Shown here one piece after another: positions 25,082-33,247 of a DNA stretch of 64,000 bases (its first letter is position 1; every line of letters starts with the position of its first letter). Source of the stretch: Agathobaculum butyriciproducens (lineage in GTDB: Bacteria > Bacillota > Clostridia > Oscillospirales > Butyricicoccaceae); NCBI GenBank assembly GCA_003096535.1, contig QEKJ01000001.1, positions 434,001 to 498,000 of the forward strand, in the 5' to 3' direction. The notes beneath the pieces were generated by a model. It did not search any database and had not been told where the DNA came from. It worked only from the letters and a program-made list of their open reading frames with translations. The translations under genes were made by a program, and so were the position numbers.

Positions 25082-26116
25082 TCAGTTTCCGATAATCGGT
25101 GTTGCGCTCTTGGCGATGGATACCTTTTCCACATACGGCACATGCGCGTAAACGTTGGCTGTGGTGGAGATGTCGGAATGCCCCAGCCAGTCCTGAATCT
25201 GCTTGAGCGAAAAGCCCTGCTGCAGCAAAATCGTTGCAACCGAATGCCGTAAATCATGAAACCGGATACGCGGCAGGCACGCGCGGCGGCACACCCGCTC
25301 GAACTCACGCGAAATGTAATCCGGCCGGAGCGGCGAACCGTCCTCACGGCAGCAGACGTAATCGCTCTGGCAGTAGGCTTTGCCATACTTTTTGCGGTTG
25401 GCGTTCTGTCTGCGGCGCAGATCGGTCAGATACCGCCGGAGCGAGTCGGACAGCGGCAGCGTCCGATAGCTGGATTTGGTCTTTACGCTGTCCGCGTAGA
25501 TCACGCGCCCGGAGGACAGCACCGCCGTATGATTGATGACCATGCTCCGTGCCCGAAAATCCACGGCACACCAGCGCAGACCGGCGCACTCGCTGCGGCG
25601 CAGACCATAGGTTGCCGCCAGCACAAACGCTGCCTCTGCCGGTGACTGCAGCGCCGCTGCCAGAAAAATGTTGATCTGCGTCCGGTCGTACACCTGTCCT
25701 CGAAAGCGCGTCCGCTTGGGCAGCATGACATTATCCGACGGATTCGTCGGGATAATCTGCAGTGCTACCGCGTATTTCAGGCACTTGTGCATGATGGAAT
25801 GGAACTTGACGATCGAAGTCGGTGAAAGCCCCTGATCGAATTTCAGGTTGACAAAATCCTGAAAATCCATCGGCCGTGCCGTAGCAAGCGTTGTTCCTCG
25901 TGCGGTGAAAAACGGCTTGATGTGCTTTTCAAATGCGTAGCGGTAGCCGTCCATCGTGTTCTCGCGCACCTGCGTTTTCATCTGGGTCAGCCAGCGGTCC
26001 ATGAAGTCTGCAAACGGCGTTTTCGCTTCGGTCGAGTAGCGCAGCCGCATCAGGTCCTCCGGACGCATGATAAAGTGAATGTAGCCGTCCTCCTCGTAAA
26101 TGCGTATGTTCTCCAT
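25082..26116 (-). CDS. Tyrosine recombinase/integrase, phage-integrase family
   Basis: A 344-residue site-specific recombinase, start MENIRIYEEDG after AGGAGG. The SAM-like N-terminal core-binding domain (about 45-125) has FADFMDRWLTQMKTQVRENT. The catalytic domain (about 150-335) holds the full set: Arg in GLRRSE, Lys in VKTKSS, HDLRH with the second Arg, His in LGHSD and the Tyr nucleophile in ANVYAHV. Nothing around it looks like a phage, plasmid or integrative element, and no att site is obvious. It may be a domesticated or stranded integrase. A hairpin (GCACCGCA/TGCGGTGC, about 26155-26190) lies in its leader. Confidence 0.88.
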   Translation of the reverse strand: MENIRIYEEDGYIHFIMRPEDLMRLRYSTEAKTPFADFMDRWLTQMKTQVRENTMDGYRYAFEKHIKPFFTARGTTLATARPMDFQDFVNLKFDQGLSPTSIVKFHSIMHKCLKYAVALQIIPTNPSDNVMLPKRTRFRGQVYDRTQINIFLAAALQSPAEAAFVLAATYGLRRSECAGLRWCAVDFRARSMVINHTAVLSSGRVIYADSVKTKSSYRTLPLSDSLRRYLTDLRRRQNANRKKYGKAYCQSDYVCCREDGSPLRPDYISREFERVCRRACLPRIRFHDLRHSVATILLQQGFSLKQIQDWLGHSDISTTANVYAHVPYVEKVSIAKSATPIIGN

Positions 26117-26206
26117 TGAGAAGCCTCCTGTAAAAATAGTCATCCTGCAGCATTCGGCAGCACCGCACACTGAAAGCTGCGGTGCTGTCTTATCCTGCAT
26201 TTCCAT

Positions 26207-26236
26207 ATTCTACGAAAATTCGACCAAATTCGACAA
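26207..26236 (-). promoter_or_regulatory. Recombinase promoter with Spo0A-box-like repeats
   Basis: TTGTCG (26236-26231), 18 nt, TAGAAT (26212-26207) on the minus strand. TTCGACC (26219-26225) and TTCGACA (26229-26235) on the plus strand stand 10 bp apart and overlap the -35, as at the toxin promoter at 22550-22587. Confidence 0.55.
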
Positions 26237-26260
26237 TATTCAATTTGCACAGAAAAGCAA

Positions 26261-26297
26261 CAAAAAACCGCTCTGAATCTGCATTCAGAGCGGTTTT
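26261..26297 (-). terminator. Terminator of serA
   Basis: ACCGCTCTGAATGCAGATTCAGAGCGGT folds to a 12-bp stem (parts ACCGCTCTGAAT/ATTCAGAGCGGT) followed by TTTTTTG on the minus strand. Confidence 0.88.
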
Positions 26298-26313
26298 ATC
26301 GGTTTTATGGCAA

Positions 26314-27465
26314 TCAGATCGTGCGGACAGAGATCATACCTTCGATTGCGCGCAGCTCGTCGAGGTTGGCCTCGGTCGGAGCCTCTGCGGTATCGATGAT
26401 GGTGTACGCATAGTCACCCTTGGAACGATTGCCCATATTCTCGATGTTGCAGCGAACAGCGGAGGTGATGGACGCGATCATGTTCGGGATGTTCTTGTGG
26501 ATCATGCAGATGCGGTAGCCGCCTTCGTACGGAACCTTGAGGTTCGGGAAGTTGACCGAATTGCGGATGGTGCCCTTCTCGAGGTACTCGGTGATCTCGT
26601 AAACGGCCATCTTAGCGCAGTTGTCCTCGCTCTCCGGCGTGGACGCACCCAGATGCGGGAGCGTGATGGCATTCTCCTGCTCAAGAATCTCGTCGGAAGC
26701 AAAGTCGGAAACGTATGCTGCAACCTTGCCGCTCTCGAGTGCCTTCGCCATTGCCTTGGTGTCAACCAGCTCGCCGCGCGCAAGGTTGATGACGCGAACG
26801 CCGTCCTTCATCTTCTCGATCGCCTCTGCGCTGATGGTGTTCTTCGTGTCAGCGTTCAGCGGAACATGAATGGTGATGTAGTCGCAGTTTGCGAAAATCT
26901 CGTCCAGCTCGGTAACGTGCTTGACCGAGCGGTCGAGCTTGAGTGCGCCGTCAACCGACAGGTACGGGTCATAGCCCCAGACCTCCATATCCAGGCCAAC
27001 AGCCGCGTTTGCAACCTTAACGCCGATCGCACCCAGACCGATGATGCCCAGCTTCTTGCCGGCGATTTCCGGGCCTGCGTAGGTGGACTTGCCCTTCTCT
27101 GCAGCAGGACCGATATCCGGCGTGCCCTTGAGGCCCTTAACCCAGTTTGCGCCCTGTACCACCTTGCGGGAAGCCAGCAGCAGTGCACAGATAACCAGCT
27201 CCTTAACGGCGTTAGCGTTTGCACCCGGCGTGTTGAAGACTACGATGCCTTTCTCGGAGCAGCGGTCGATCGGAATGTTGTTGACACCGGCGCCTGCACG
27301 CGCGATGCAGCGCAGGTTCTTCGGGAACTCGACGTCATGCAGCTTGGCAGAACGAACCAGAACGGCATCATAATCGGTGAAATCCTCGGCGCAGGTGTAC
27401 TTTGCCGGATCGAGATCGTCCAGACCTACCTTCGAGATCTTGTTGTAGAGTTTTACATTATACAT
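26314..27465 (-). CDS. serA: D-3-phosphoglycerate dehydrogenase
   Basis: First enzyme of serine synthesis, 383 residues, oxidising 3-phosphoglycerate with NAD. It has GLGAIG (about 145-150) for NAD, the substrate/catalytic segments RAGAGVNNIP and LARGELVDT, and the catalytic His in LPHLGAST. The last 75 residues (GGYRICMIHKNIPNMIASI, ENMGNRSKGDYAYTIIDT) form an ACT domain that often binds serine for feedback control. serC lies upstream in the same direction, 90 bp away across a small GC palindrome, so the two probably share a transcript. serB is not in the window. Confidence 0.97.
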   Translation of the reverse strand: MYNVKLYNKISKVGLDDLDPAKYTCAEDFTDYDAVLVRSAKLHDVEFPKNLRCIARAGAGVNNIPIDRCSEKGIVVFNTPGANANAVKELVICALLLASRKVVQGANWVKGLKGTPDIGPAAEKGKSTYAGPEIAGKKLGIIGLGAIGVKVANAAVGLDMEVWGYDPYLSVDGALKLDRSVKHVTELDEIFANCDYITIHVPLNADTKNTISAEAIEKMKDGVRVINLARGELVDTKAMAKALESGKVAAYVSDFASDEILEQENAITLPHLGASTPESEDNCAKMAVYEITEYLEKGTIRNSVNFPNLKVPYEGGYRICMIHKNIPNMIASITSAVRCNIENMGNRSKGDYAYTIIDTAEAPTEANLDELRAIEGMISVRTI

Positions 27466-27497
27466 AATCGGAATACTCCTCTTTGTTCGATCATTAA

Positions 27498-27530
27498 CCG
27501 TAGGGCGCGACGACTCGGCGCGCCCTACGG
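27498..27530. repeat. Short GC palindrome between serC and serA
   Basis: CCGTAGGGCGCG and CGCGCCCTACGG flank a short centre. Close relatives occur at 37425-37470, 28955-28984 and 62245-62278. Confidence 0.75.
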
Positions 27531-27555
27531 AATCATGTTCCTATATGGATAGAAA

Positions 27556-28647
27556 TTACTTGTTTTCTTCAGCGAATTTCTTCATGAAGTCGATGAGCTT
27601 CTCAACGCCCTCGATCGGCATTGCGTTATAGATGGAAGCACGCATGCCGCCTACCGAACGGTGGCCCTTCAGGTTGGACATGCCGGCTGCCATGGACTCC
27701 TTGGCAAACTTTGCGTCCAGCTCGTCGTTGCCGGTGCGGAAGGTTACGTTCATGTGGCTGCGGGAATCCTTTGCGGCTACAGTTTTGTAGAAGTCCTGAG
27801 AATCGAGGTAATCGTACAGCATGGAGGAACGCTTTTCAGCACGCTCCTGCATAGCCTTTACGCCGCCCATGTCTTCAACCCACTTGGCAACCAGACCGAG
27901 TACATAGATGCCGTACGTGGGAGGCGTGTTGTACATGGAATCCTTATCAGCCATGGTCTTCCAGTCCAGCATAACCGGATACTTCTCGAGCGGATAGTTG
28001 CCGAGCAGATCCTCGCGGACGATGACAACGGTAACACCGGCCGGGCCCATGTTCTTCTGTGCGCCGGCGTAGATAACGCCGTACTTGGAAACATCAACCG
28101 GCTTGGACAGGATGTTGGAGGACATATCCGCTACCAGCTCAACGCCTGCCGGGGTCTCGGGATCGTACTGATACTCGGTGCCGTAGATGGTGTTGTTGGC
28201 GCAGATGTAGAAGTAGTCGGCATCCGGACGGATATCCAGCTCATCCTGCGTCGGAACGTGGTCGAAGTTGGTCTCCTTGGAGGAGAATGCAGCGTGCATG
28301 TCGCCGAACTTCTGTGCTTCCTTGTAGGCCTTGAAAGCGAAGCTGCCGGTCAGCGCGTAGTCAGCCTTGCCGGTCTTCAGCAGGTTCATCGGGATCGCTG
28401 CAAACTGGGTGGTAGCGCCGCCCTGCAGGAACAGAACCTTGTAGTTATCCGGAATAGAGAGTACGCGGCGCAGCGTAGCCTCGGTCTCCTTGATGATGCC
28501 GTCATATACCTTTGAACGGTGACTCATCTCCATGACTGACATACCGGAGCCCTGATAGTTCAGCATGTCGGCTGCACAGCGCTCAAGCACCGGAACCGGA
28601 AGCATGGAGGGGCCTGCGGAAAAATTGTAGATACGATTGTCTGCCAT
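27556..28647 (-). CDS. serC: Phosphoserine aminotransferase
   Basis: Second enzyme of serine synthesis, 363 residues, a PLP-dependent transaminase using glutamate. The start MADNRIYNFSAGPSMLP follows GAAAGGCAGG; upstream in-frame codons have no ribosome site. Family marks are NFSAGPSMLP, GGATTQF, the PLP Lys in YAGAQKNMGPAG and GHRSVGGMRASIYNAMP near the end. The order serC then serA on one strand is common in Clostridia. Confidence 0.97.
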   Translation of the reverse strand: MADNRIYNFSAGPSMLPVPVLERCAADMLNYQGSGMSVMEMSHRSKVYDGIIKETEATLRRVLSIPDNYKVLFLQGGATTQFAAIPMNLLKTGKADYALTGSFAFKAYKEAQKFGDMHAAFSSKETNFDHVPTQDELDIRPDADYFYICANNTIYGTEYQYDPETPAGVELVADMSSNILSKPVDVSKYGVIYAGAQKNMGPAGVTVVIVREDLLGNYPLEKYPVMLDWKTMADKDSMYNTPPTYGIYVLGLVAKWVEDMGGVKAMQERAEKRSSMLYDYLDSQDFYKTVAAKDSRSHMNVTFRTGNDELDAKFAKESMAAGMSNLKGHRSVGGMRASIYNAMPIEGVEKLIDFMKKFAEENK

Positions 28648-28954
28648 AGTGAATAGCCTGCCTTTCAAATATAAGCGTAAAGACGTTCCCGGTTTACATA
28701 TCACAGTCTGTCGCGGTGATATTACTTTTATGAATGGAACGTATTATTTATTATAATACAAAGCTCTGCCGTTTGCTACCGAAAAATGTCCCAAAAAATT
28801 CGCAATGAATGATTGATTGTCTGCACATTGTGGACAGTTCATGAAAATTAGTAATGCGTAATCAAAAATCAGTAATTTTTTGTGATAGGTAAATGTACGG
28901 CTGCGAATATGGACTGCACCCATGTTCTCTCTTATGACTGTTTATCCGGACTAC

Positions 28955-28984
28955 TGCAGGGCGGGGTGACCCCACCCGCCCTGC
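28955..28984. repeat. Short GC palindrome
   Basis: TGCAGGGCGGG and CCCGCCCTGCA flank a TGACC-type centre; same family as those at 27498, 37425 and 62245. The flank 28850-28880 also holds a small AGTAAT/ATTACT-like repeat. Confidence 0.7.
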
Positions 28985-29006
28985 ACTAACACTTTTAGAA
29001 AATATT

Positions 29007-29173
29007 ATAGGCAATACCGCATAATTGAACAAGAGTGATTTGCGAGTAAATTTTGCGTACTGACGAGGCACAGTTTTGCGGTAATACTTGATGTATTACC
29101 GTGAAACTGCAACAAAGTCAGGACACAAAATTTCCGCAAAGCACCGCCGCTTTAATTGTGCGGTGTTGCCTAT
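29007..29173. mobile_element. MITE-like palindromic element of 167 bp
   Basis: ATAGGCAATACCGCA at the left end matches the reverse complement of TGCGGTGTTGCCTAT at the right end, and pairing continues inward (AAATTTTGCG/CAAAATTT, GCGGTAATAC/GTATTACCG) so the whole unit can fold back. It has no ORF. Outside bases suggest a TATA or TA target duplication. This is the build of a miniature transposable element moved by a transposase elsewhere. The gap 28648-29255 otherwise holds only the short palindrome and the promoter at 29191. Confidence 0.7.
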
Positions 29174-29190
29174 ACTGCGTTATTCTCAAT

Positions 29191-29219
29191 TTGCCAACCT
29201 ACTCCCCTTCTGCTATACT
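29191..29219 (+). promoter_or_regulatory. Promoter of the decarboxylase-darA-holB-ricT operon
   Basis: TTGCCA (29191-29196), 17 nt, TATACT (29214-29219), 37 nt before the ATG and only 18 bp past the MITE-like element. Confidence 0.7.
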
Positions 29220-29255
29220 GATAGTCAGTTATAATAGTGAGGAGTCAACTGTATT

Positions 29256-30701
29256 ATGCACCACCGCCGACCGGCTGCGCCGCACAGCCACCGTCCCAAT
29301 CACAGACAGATCAACCGCCTGATGCCGTTCACGACGGCGCCGCTGTTCCATGCTCTGCAGCTGCTCGAGACCGGCGACTCCGCGCGGTTTCACATGCCCG
29401 GTCACAAGGGTGAGCCGGTTTTCAACACATACGCGGATATTTTTGCCATCGACTTTACCGAAACCTACGGCACCGGCAACCTGTACACCGGCGAAGGTCC
29501 TATCCGCGATGCAGAGGTTGCCGCCGCGCGGTATTTCGGCTCGGAGGACTGCTTTTTTCTGACCGGCGGCTCGACACAGGGCATTCTCGCTATGCTCGGC
29601 ACAGCGGTCGGACGCGGCGGCGCTGTCCTGCTCGACCGTGAGGTACACAAGTCCGTCTGCTACGGCTGCGCGCTGCTCGGCATTACGCCGTATTTCTTTT
29701 CTGCACCGCTGATCGAGCCATTCGCGGTTTCCGGCGCGCTTCCGGTCAAGGATGCGGAAGCACAGCTGATTGCGCATCCGGAGATCAAGGCAATCCTTCT
29801 GACCTCTCCGACCTATTACGGCATCCGGCGGGCGATTCCTGAGTTTGCCGATCTGTGCCGCGCGCACGGCAAGCTGCTGCTCGTAGACGGTGCACACGGT
29901 GCACACTTCCCTGCCGTCGGCCTGCCGACGCCGGTCGCGGAAGGTGCGGATATGGCCGTGCTCTCCATGCACAAAACGCTGACGTGCATGGGACAGGGCG
30001 CCGTTCTGCTCTCCGCGGCAGGCGTGGACCGCCGCGCGCTGCGCGAAAACACCATGCTGTTCGGCACATCCAGTCCGTCCTATCCCATTATGGCATCCAT
30101 TGACCTTGCGCGTGCCTACACCGAGGGGCCCGGTCACGCGGAGTACCGCCGCTCGGCGGAAACCTGCGCCGAACTGCGTGCCTATGTGCAGCACCGAACC
30201 ATGTTCACCGCACTGACCGAGGATCATTTTCCGGCGCTTGACCCATGCCGTCTGACGGTGTGCACCGCCGGAACCGACATCACCGGTCACCAGCTGGCCG
30301 ATACGCTGTGGAGCGAATGCGGCGTGGCGTGCGAGATGGCGGACGACCGCAATGTTGTGTTCATCCTCACCGGCTCCGACCCGAACGGTGCGATCAGCCG
30401 TCTGAAACGCGGTCTGCGGCGCATTTCCAGACGGCGCGAGCTGATTCCCCTGCCGTCCCTGTCCGCACCGTTTCCGCCCGCCGAGCGCGTGATGAGCGTG
30501 CGCGACGCATGGTTCTCACAGACCGGCAGAGTCCAGCCTGCCGCTGCCGAGGGTCTGGTCTGCGCCCGTCCGGTCACGCCGTATCCGCCCGGTGTGCCGC
30601 TGCTCTGGCCCGGCGAGAAAATTACAGGAGCGCACATTGCACTTATCCGTGAAAGATGGTACAATACAATAGATGAAATAACCGTTGTTGTCCATCAATA
30701 A
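29256..30701 (+). CDS. Orn/Lys/Arg decarboxylase-family PLP enzyme (YaaO-like)
   Basis: A 481-residue fold-type I PLP enzyme. ARFHMPGHKGEPVF, FGSEDCFFLTGGSTQGI and the PLP Lys in VLSMHKTLTCMGQGAVL mark the major domain; the C-terminal Orn/Lys/Arg decarboxylase domain (about 400-481) ends with VTPYPPGVPLLWPGE. The ATG follows GAGGAG. Members decarboxylate basic amino acids for polyamine synthesis; the exact substrate is not readable. In Bacillus the homologue yaaO precedes tmk-yaaQ-yaaR-holB-yaaT. Here darA follows directly, so tmk and yaaR are missing from the string. Confidence 0.88.
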   Translation: MHHRRPAAPHSHRPNHRQINRLMPFTTAPLFHALQLLETGDSARFHMPGHKGEPVFNTYADIFAIDFTETYGTGNLYTGEGPIRDAEVAAARYFGSEDCFFLTGGSTQGILAMLGTAVGRGGAVLLDREVHKSVCYGCALLGITPYFFSAPLIEPFAVSGALPVKDAEAQLIAHPEIKAILLTSPTYYGIRRAIPEFADLCRAHGKLLLVDGAHGAHFPAVGLPTPVAEGADMAVLSMHKTLTCMGQGAVLLSAAGVDRRALRENTMLFGTSSPSYPIMASIDLARAYTEGPGHAEYRRSAETCAELRAYVQHRTMFTALTEDHFPALDPCRLTVCTAGTDITGHQLADTLWSECGVACEMADDRNVVFILTGSDPNGAISRLKRGLRRISRRRELIPLPSLSAPFPPAERVMSVRDAWFSQTGRVQPAAAEGLVCARPVTPYPPGVPLLWPGEKITGAHIALIRERWYNTIDEITVVVHQ

Positions 30702-30762
30702 CGCATCTCATCCAAGCAAACGATATGTTTCCGCGCAGCAATGCGTATAGGGGGTTACTATT

Positions 30763-31086
30763 ATGAAAATGGTACTGGCTATCATCAATTATGATGATTC
30801 GCAGGATGTTATCTCCAGCCTGATGAAAGCAGGCTTCTCCATCACCAAGCTGGCGACCACCGGCGGTTTCCTCAAAGCAGGCAACGTCACGATCCTGATT
30901 GGTCTGGACGAGAGCAAGCTGGATGAGTGCTTTGACATCATCCGCGAGCACTCCTCCTCCCGCAAGCAGATCATGCCGGCAACCGCTGAGCTCGGCATGG
31001 GCTTTTTCCCGTCCACGCCGGTGCAGGTCGAAGTCGGCGGCGCAACCGTATTTGTACTCAACGTCGAGCGTTTTGAAAAGCTGTGA
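30763..31086 (+). CDS. darA: Cyclic di-AMP receptor DarA (YaaQ/PstA)
   Basis: A PII-like trimer protein of 107 residues that binds the second messenger c-di-AMP. It begins MKMVLAIINYDDSQDVI, with TKLATTGGFLKAGNVTILIG as the binding loop region and MGFFPSTPVQVEVGGATVFVLNV at the end. The ATG follows GGGGG. The stop overlaps the holB GTG. The family binds c-di-AMP; its downstream partner is unknown in general. Confidence 0.95.
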   Translation: MKMVLAIINYDDSQDVISSLMKAGFSITKLATTGGFLKAGNVTILIGLDESKLDECFDIIREHSSSRKQIMPATAELGMGFFPSTPVQVEVGGATVFVLNVERFEKL

Positions 31087-31964
31087 TTTCATTTGACGCA
31101 CTTGCGGGCAACAATGCGCTCAAAAACAGCCTGAAGCATGCGCTGAACGAGCGGTTTCCGCAGACCGTGCTGCTGTCCGGTGACGATCCGGCAGCGCTCA
31201 AAACCCTTGCGACTGTACTCGCGGCCGGTATTTTATGCGAAGGCGCGGGCAGTCATCCGTGCGGAAACTGTCTGCCGTGCCGCAAGGTGGAGCAGGGTGT
31301 GCACCCGGATCTGATGATCGTGGACGAAGGAGAGGCCGAACTCAAGGTCGATCTGGCGCGTCAGCTCAAGGCAGAAAACGCCATTATCCCAAACGACGGC
31401 GAACGCCGTGTGACAGTCATTCACCATGCGCAGAATCTCAATCCCATGGCGCAGAATGCGCTGCTCAAGGAGCTGGAGGAGCCGCCTGCGTATGCGTTCT
31501 TCATTCTGACCGCCGAGCAGCCGGATTCGCTGCTGCAGACCGTGCGCTCGCGCTGCACTAAATTCGCGCTCGAGCCGTCGCAGGCGGCGGTGTCGGACGA
31601 GGAAGCGGCAACCCTGCTTGCACCCTATCTCTCTGCGGTTGCCGAACGGCGCGAGGACCGCATGATGCTCAGTGCAATGGGTCTGGAAAAGACGCCGCGC
31701 CGCGCACTCTCAGGCGTGCTCGGCATTCTGCAGGCCGCTGTCCGGGACGCGATTTTTGTCTCGAAGGCTCTGCCGCAAAAGCCGCTGCAGCCTGCGCTCC
31801 GCAAGCAGACGCAGGCACTCGCCGGCGCCGTCAGTATGGAACGTCTGTTGGCGGTCTACGATTTTATTGATGTGCTGATCGACCGTGTGTCGCGCAATGC
31901 GGCATCCGCGGCTGTCACCTGTGCATTAACGAGCGATATTTACCGCATCTGTTACGCTTCCTAA
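31083..31964 (+). CDS. holB: DNA polymerase III subunit delta-prime
   Basis: Clamp-loader subunit of 293 residues, GTG start overlapping the darA stop. The AAA+ fold shows VLLSGDDPAALKTLATVLAA where a P-loop would lie; the GxxGxGK pattern is absent, so it should not bind ATP. A four-Cys zinc module (CEGAGSHPCGNCLPC, about 57-71) and the segments QNALLKELEEP and LLQTVRSRCTKF follow, as in HolB. Length is a little short for the family. It lies between darA and ricT, as in Bacillus. Confidence 0.92.
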   Translation: MISFDALAGNNALKNSLKHALNERFPQTVLLSGDDPAALKTLATVLAAGILCEGAGSHPCGNCLPCRKVEQGVHPDLMIVDEGEAELKVDLARQLKAENAIIPNDGERRVTVIHHAQNLNPMAQNALLKELEEPPAYAFFILTAEQPDSLLQTVRSRCTKFALEPSQAAVSDEEAATLLAPYLSAVAERREDRMMLSAMGLEKTPRRALSGVLGILQAAVRDAIFVSKALPQKPLQPALRKQTQALAGAVSMERLLAVYDFIDVLIDRVSRNAASAAVTCALTSDIYRICYAS

Positions 31965-31993
31965 GCGTTTCCATCATACAGGAGGAAAACTTT

Positions 31994-33127
31994 TTGACAA
32001 CAATAATCGGAGTTCGTTTCAAATCGAACGGAAAAATGTATTATTTCGACCCGCAGGGTCTGGAAATCGCACCCGGTACGGGTGTGATCGTCGAGACGGC
32101 ACGCGGCGTGGAATACGGCGACTGCGTGCAGGGCAACACCGATGTGCCCGATCAGCAGGTCGTGCAGCCGCTCAAGCGCGTGGTCCGTGTGGCAACCGAG
32201 ACCGATATGAAAACGCTCGAGCGCAACAAAAAGCGTGCCGACGAGGCGTTTATTATCTGCAAGCAGAAGATCGAGGACCGCGGTCTGGAAATGAACCTTG
32301 TCACCGCGGAATGCACCTTTGATATGAACAAGCTGCTGTTTTACTTCACCGCAGACGGCCGCGTGGACTTCCGCGAACTGGTTAAGGACCTTGCGAGCGT
32401 GTTCCGTACCCGCATTGAGCTGCGCCAGATCGGCGTGCGCGATGAGGCGAAGATGATCGGCGGTCTGGGCTGCTGCGGCCGCGAGCTGTGCTGCAGCTCG
32501 TATCTCGATGATTTCCATCCGGTCTCCATCAATATGGCAAAGGATCAGAACCTGTCGCTCAATCCGGCGAAAATTTCCGGTGTGTGCGGCCGTCTGATGT
32601 GCTGTCTCAAGTATGAGCATGAGGCCTACGCCGAACTGCAGAAGGTCACGCCGCGTCAGGGCAGCGTGGTCGATACGCCGGAAGGCCGCGGCAAGGTGAT
32701 TTCCACCCAGATGCTGCGCGGCACCTGCAAGGTGCAGCTGGACGACAGTCCGGAGCACTCGCTGACCGAGTTCCAGTGCACGCAGTGCTGCATGGTAAAG
32801 GGTGCGTGCCGCAACCGTCAGAATGCCGCCGCTATGGCCGAGGAACGCCGCAAGCGCGAGGATCAGGAGGATGCTGCCGCTCCCGCACCCAAAAAGGATG
32901 CACCGAAAAAGAGCGAGACTCCGCATCAGAAGCCGCAGCAGCCGCGTCCGCCGCGCAAGCCTGCCCCGCAGCAGACTGCAGGAGATGAACTGCCCGAAGA
33001 TGCTCAGAATGAGCTGTCGCCGGACGGTGAAGGTGCGCCGCGCCGTCGCCGCCGCAGAGGCGGAAGACGCCGCCGCAAGCCGAATGGCGAAAACGGTGCT
33101 CCGGAACAGAATTCCGGCGAAGAATGA
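31994..33127 (+). CDS. ricT: RicT/YaaT PSP1-domain protein with basic tail
   Basis: A 377-residue protein; the TTG at 31994 follows AGGAGG at 8 nt. The PSP1 domain carries three Cys groups (GGLGCCGRELCCSS, GVCGRLMCCLKYEH and CTQCCMVKGACRN) that bind Fe-S clusters in the Bacillus RicAFT complex, which steers RNase Y and competence/sporulation. The last 100 residues are low-complexity, with Lys/Pro/Ala runs and the Arg-rich block RRRRRRGGRRRRK, likely to bind RNA. ricA and ricF are not here. A strong terminator follows. Confidence 0.92.
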   Translation: MTTIIGVRFKSNGKMYYFDPQGLEIAPGTGVIVETARGVEYGDCVQGNTDVPDQQVVQPLKRVVRVATETDMKTLERNKKRADEAFIICKQKIEDRGLEMNLVTAECTFDMNKLLFYFTADGRVDFRELVKDLASVFRTRIELRQIGVRDEAKMIGGLGCCGRELCCSSYLDDFHPVSINMAKDQNLSLNPAKISGVCGRLMCCLKYEHEAYAELQKVTPRQGSVVDTPEGRGKVISTQMLRGTCKVQLDDSPEHSLTEFQCTQCCMVKGACRNRQNAAAMAEERRKREDQEDAAAPAPKKDAPKKSETPHQKPQQPRPPRKPAPQQTAGDELPEDAQNELSPDGEGAPRRRRRRGGRRRRKPNGENGAPEQNSGEE

Positions 33128-33128
33128 G

Positions 33129-33165
33129 AAAAAGAGCGAAACCGTATGGTTTCGCTCTTTTTTTG
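33129..33165 (+). terminator. Terminator after ricT
   Basis: AAAGAGCGAAACC and GGTTTCGCTCTTT form a 13-bp stem ending in a long T-run, immediately after the ricT stop. Confidence 0.92.
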
Positions 33166-33247
33166 TGCAAATACAGCCGCTCCCCTCTCTGCAAGTGCAG
33201 TGAAGCAAATTGACTGCAATGAATCGCGCTTTCTATCATTCTCGTTC

